A stretch of 6,417 nt of DNA from Nitrososphaerota archaeon. Lineage in GTDB: Archaea; Thermoproteota; Bathyarchaeia; Bathyarchaeales; Bathycorpusculaceae. Of the stretch, positions 6,352 to 6,417 are shown piece after piece (positions within the stretch are counted from its first letter, which is position 1; every line of letters begins with the position of its first letter). Made by a program: the position numbers and the translations under genes. The stretch lies in the NCBI GenBank assembly GCA_031260365.1, contig JAIRJY010000018.1:1-6417 (forward strand), given 5' to 3'. The notes beneath the pieces were generated by a model. It saw only the letters and a program-made list of their open reading frames with translations. It was not told where the DNA came from and did no database searches.

Positions 6352-6417
6352 ATGAAGAAATGGGCTTGTCATCCTGTTACTGTGCATGGTATTGGTCACT
6401 ATACCAATTGTTTGTTT
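6352..6417 (+). CDS. 5' end of an unidentified gene, cut by the window end
   Basis: Twenty-two codons are visible, reading MKKWACHPVTVHGIGHYTNC then LF, open to the end of the window. The frame has a well-spaced GGAG and a TATA box upstream, which supports a real gene. There is no signal-peptide character. The stretch is rich in C and H (C6, H7, H12, H16, C20), which might hint at metal binding, but this is too short to assign a family and I do not recognise it. Confidence 0.55.
   Translation, partial: MKKWACHPVTVHGIGHYTNCLF

Overview
The window is a piece of AT-rich archaeal chromosome. Four complete genes and the first 22 codons of a fifth all lie on the + strand. The archaeal assignment rests on three observations. 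The first gene is a full-length tRNA(Ile2) 2-agmatinylcytidine synthetase (TiaS), an enzyme of archaea. The alanyl-tRNA synthetase is of the archaeal type, with an N-terminal four-cysteine block ahead of the class II core. Intergenic regions carry TATA-like boxes (one with a good BRE) at archaeal spacing and T-rich tracts of the archaeal terminator type. An uncultured low-GC lineage such as Bathyarchaeia would fit, but that is a guess from gene style and not shown by the sequence.

Layout: tiaS (67-1389), a 153-nt gap with a T-tract and TATA-like box, alaS (1543-4347), a 112-nt gap with a T-tract, a 12-bp palindrome and a TATA-like box, a ParB/Srx-fold DNA-binding protein with HTH and zinc knuckle (4460-5353), a 187-nt gap with a terminator-like hairpin, an inverted repeat and a clear BRE/TATA, a membrane-anchored extracytoplasmic protein of unknown function (5541-6245), a 106-nt gap with a T7 tract and another TATA box, and an unidentified truncated gene (6352-end). 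There is no gene-free stretch longer than 300 nt. I see no tRNA or rRNA gene, CRISPR array or insertion sequence.

The first two genes are core decoding functions: TiaS makes AUA-specific tRNA(Ile2), and AlaRS charges and proofreads tRNA(Ala). Each gene appears to have its own promoter and terminator, so the genes are probably transcribed separately. Functional linkage beyond the tiaS-alaS theme is not evident. The least ordinary gene is the ParB-like protein. It has a GHHR motif where chromosomal ParB CTPases have GERR, a zinc knuckle after the HTH, an acidic/aromatic C-terminal end, and no ParA next to it. I found no convincing multi-gene novel system in this window.
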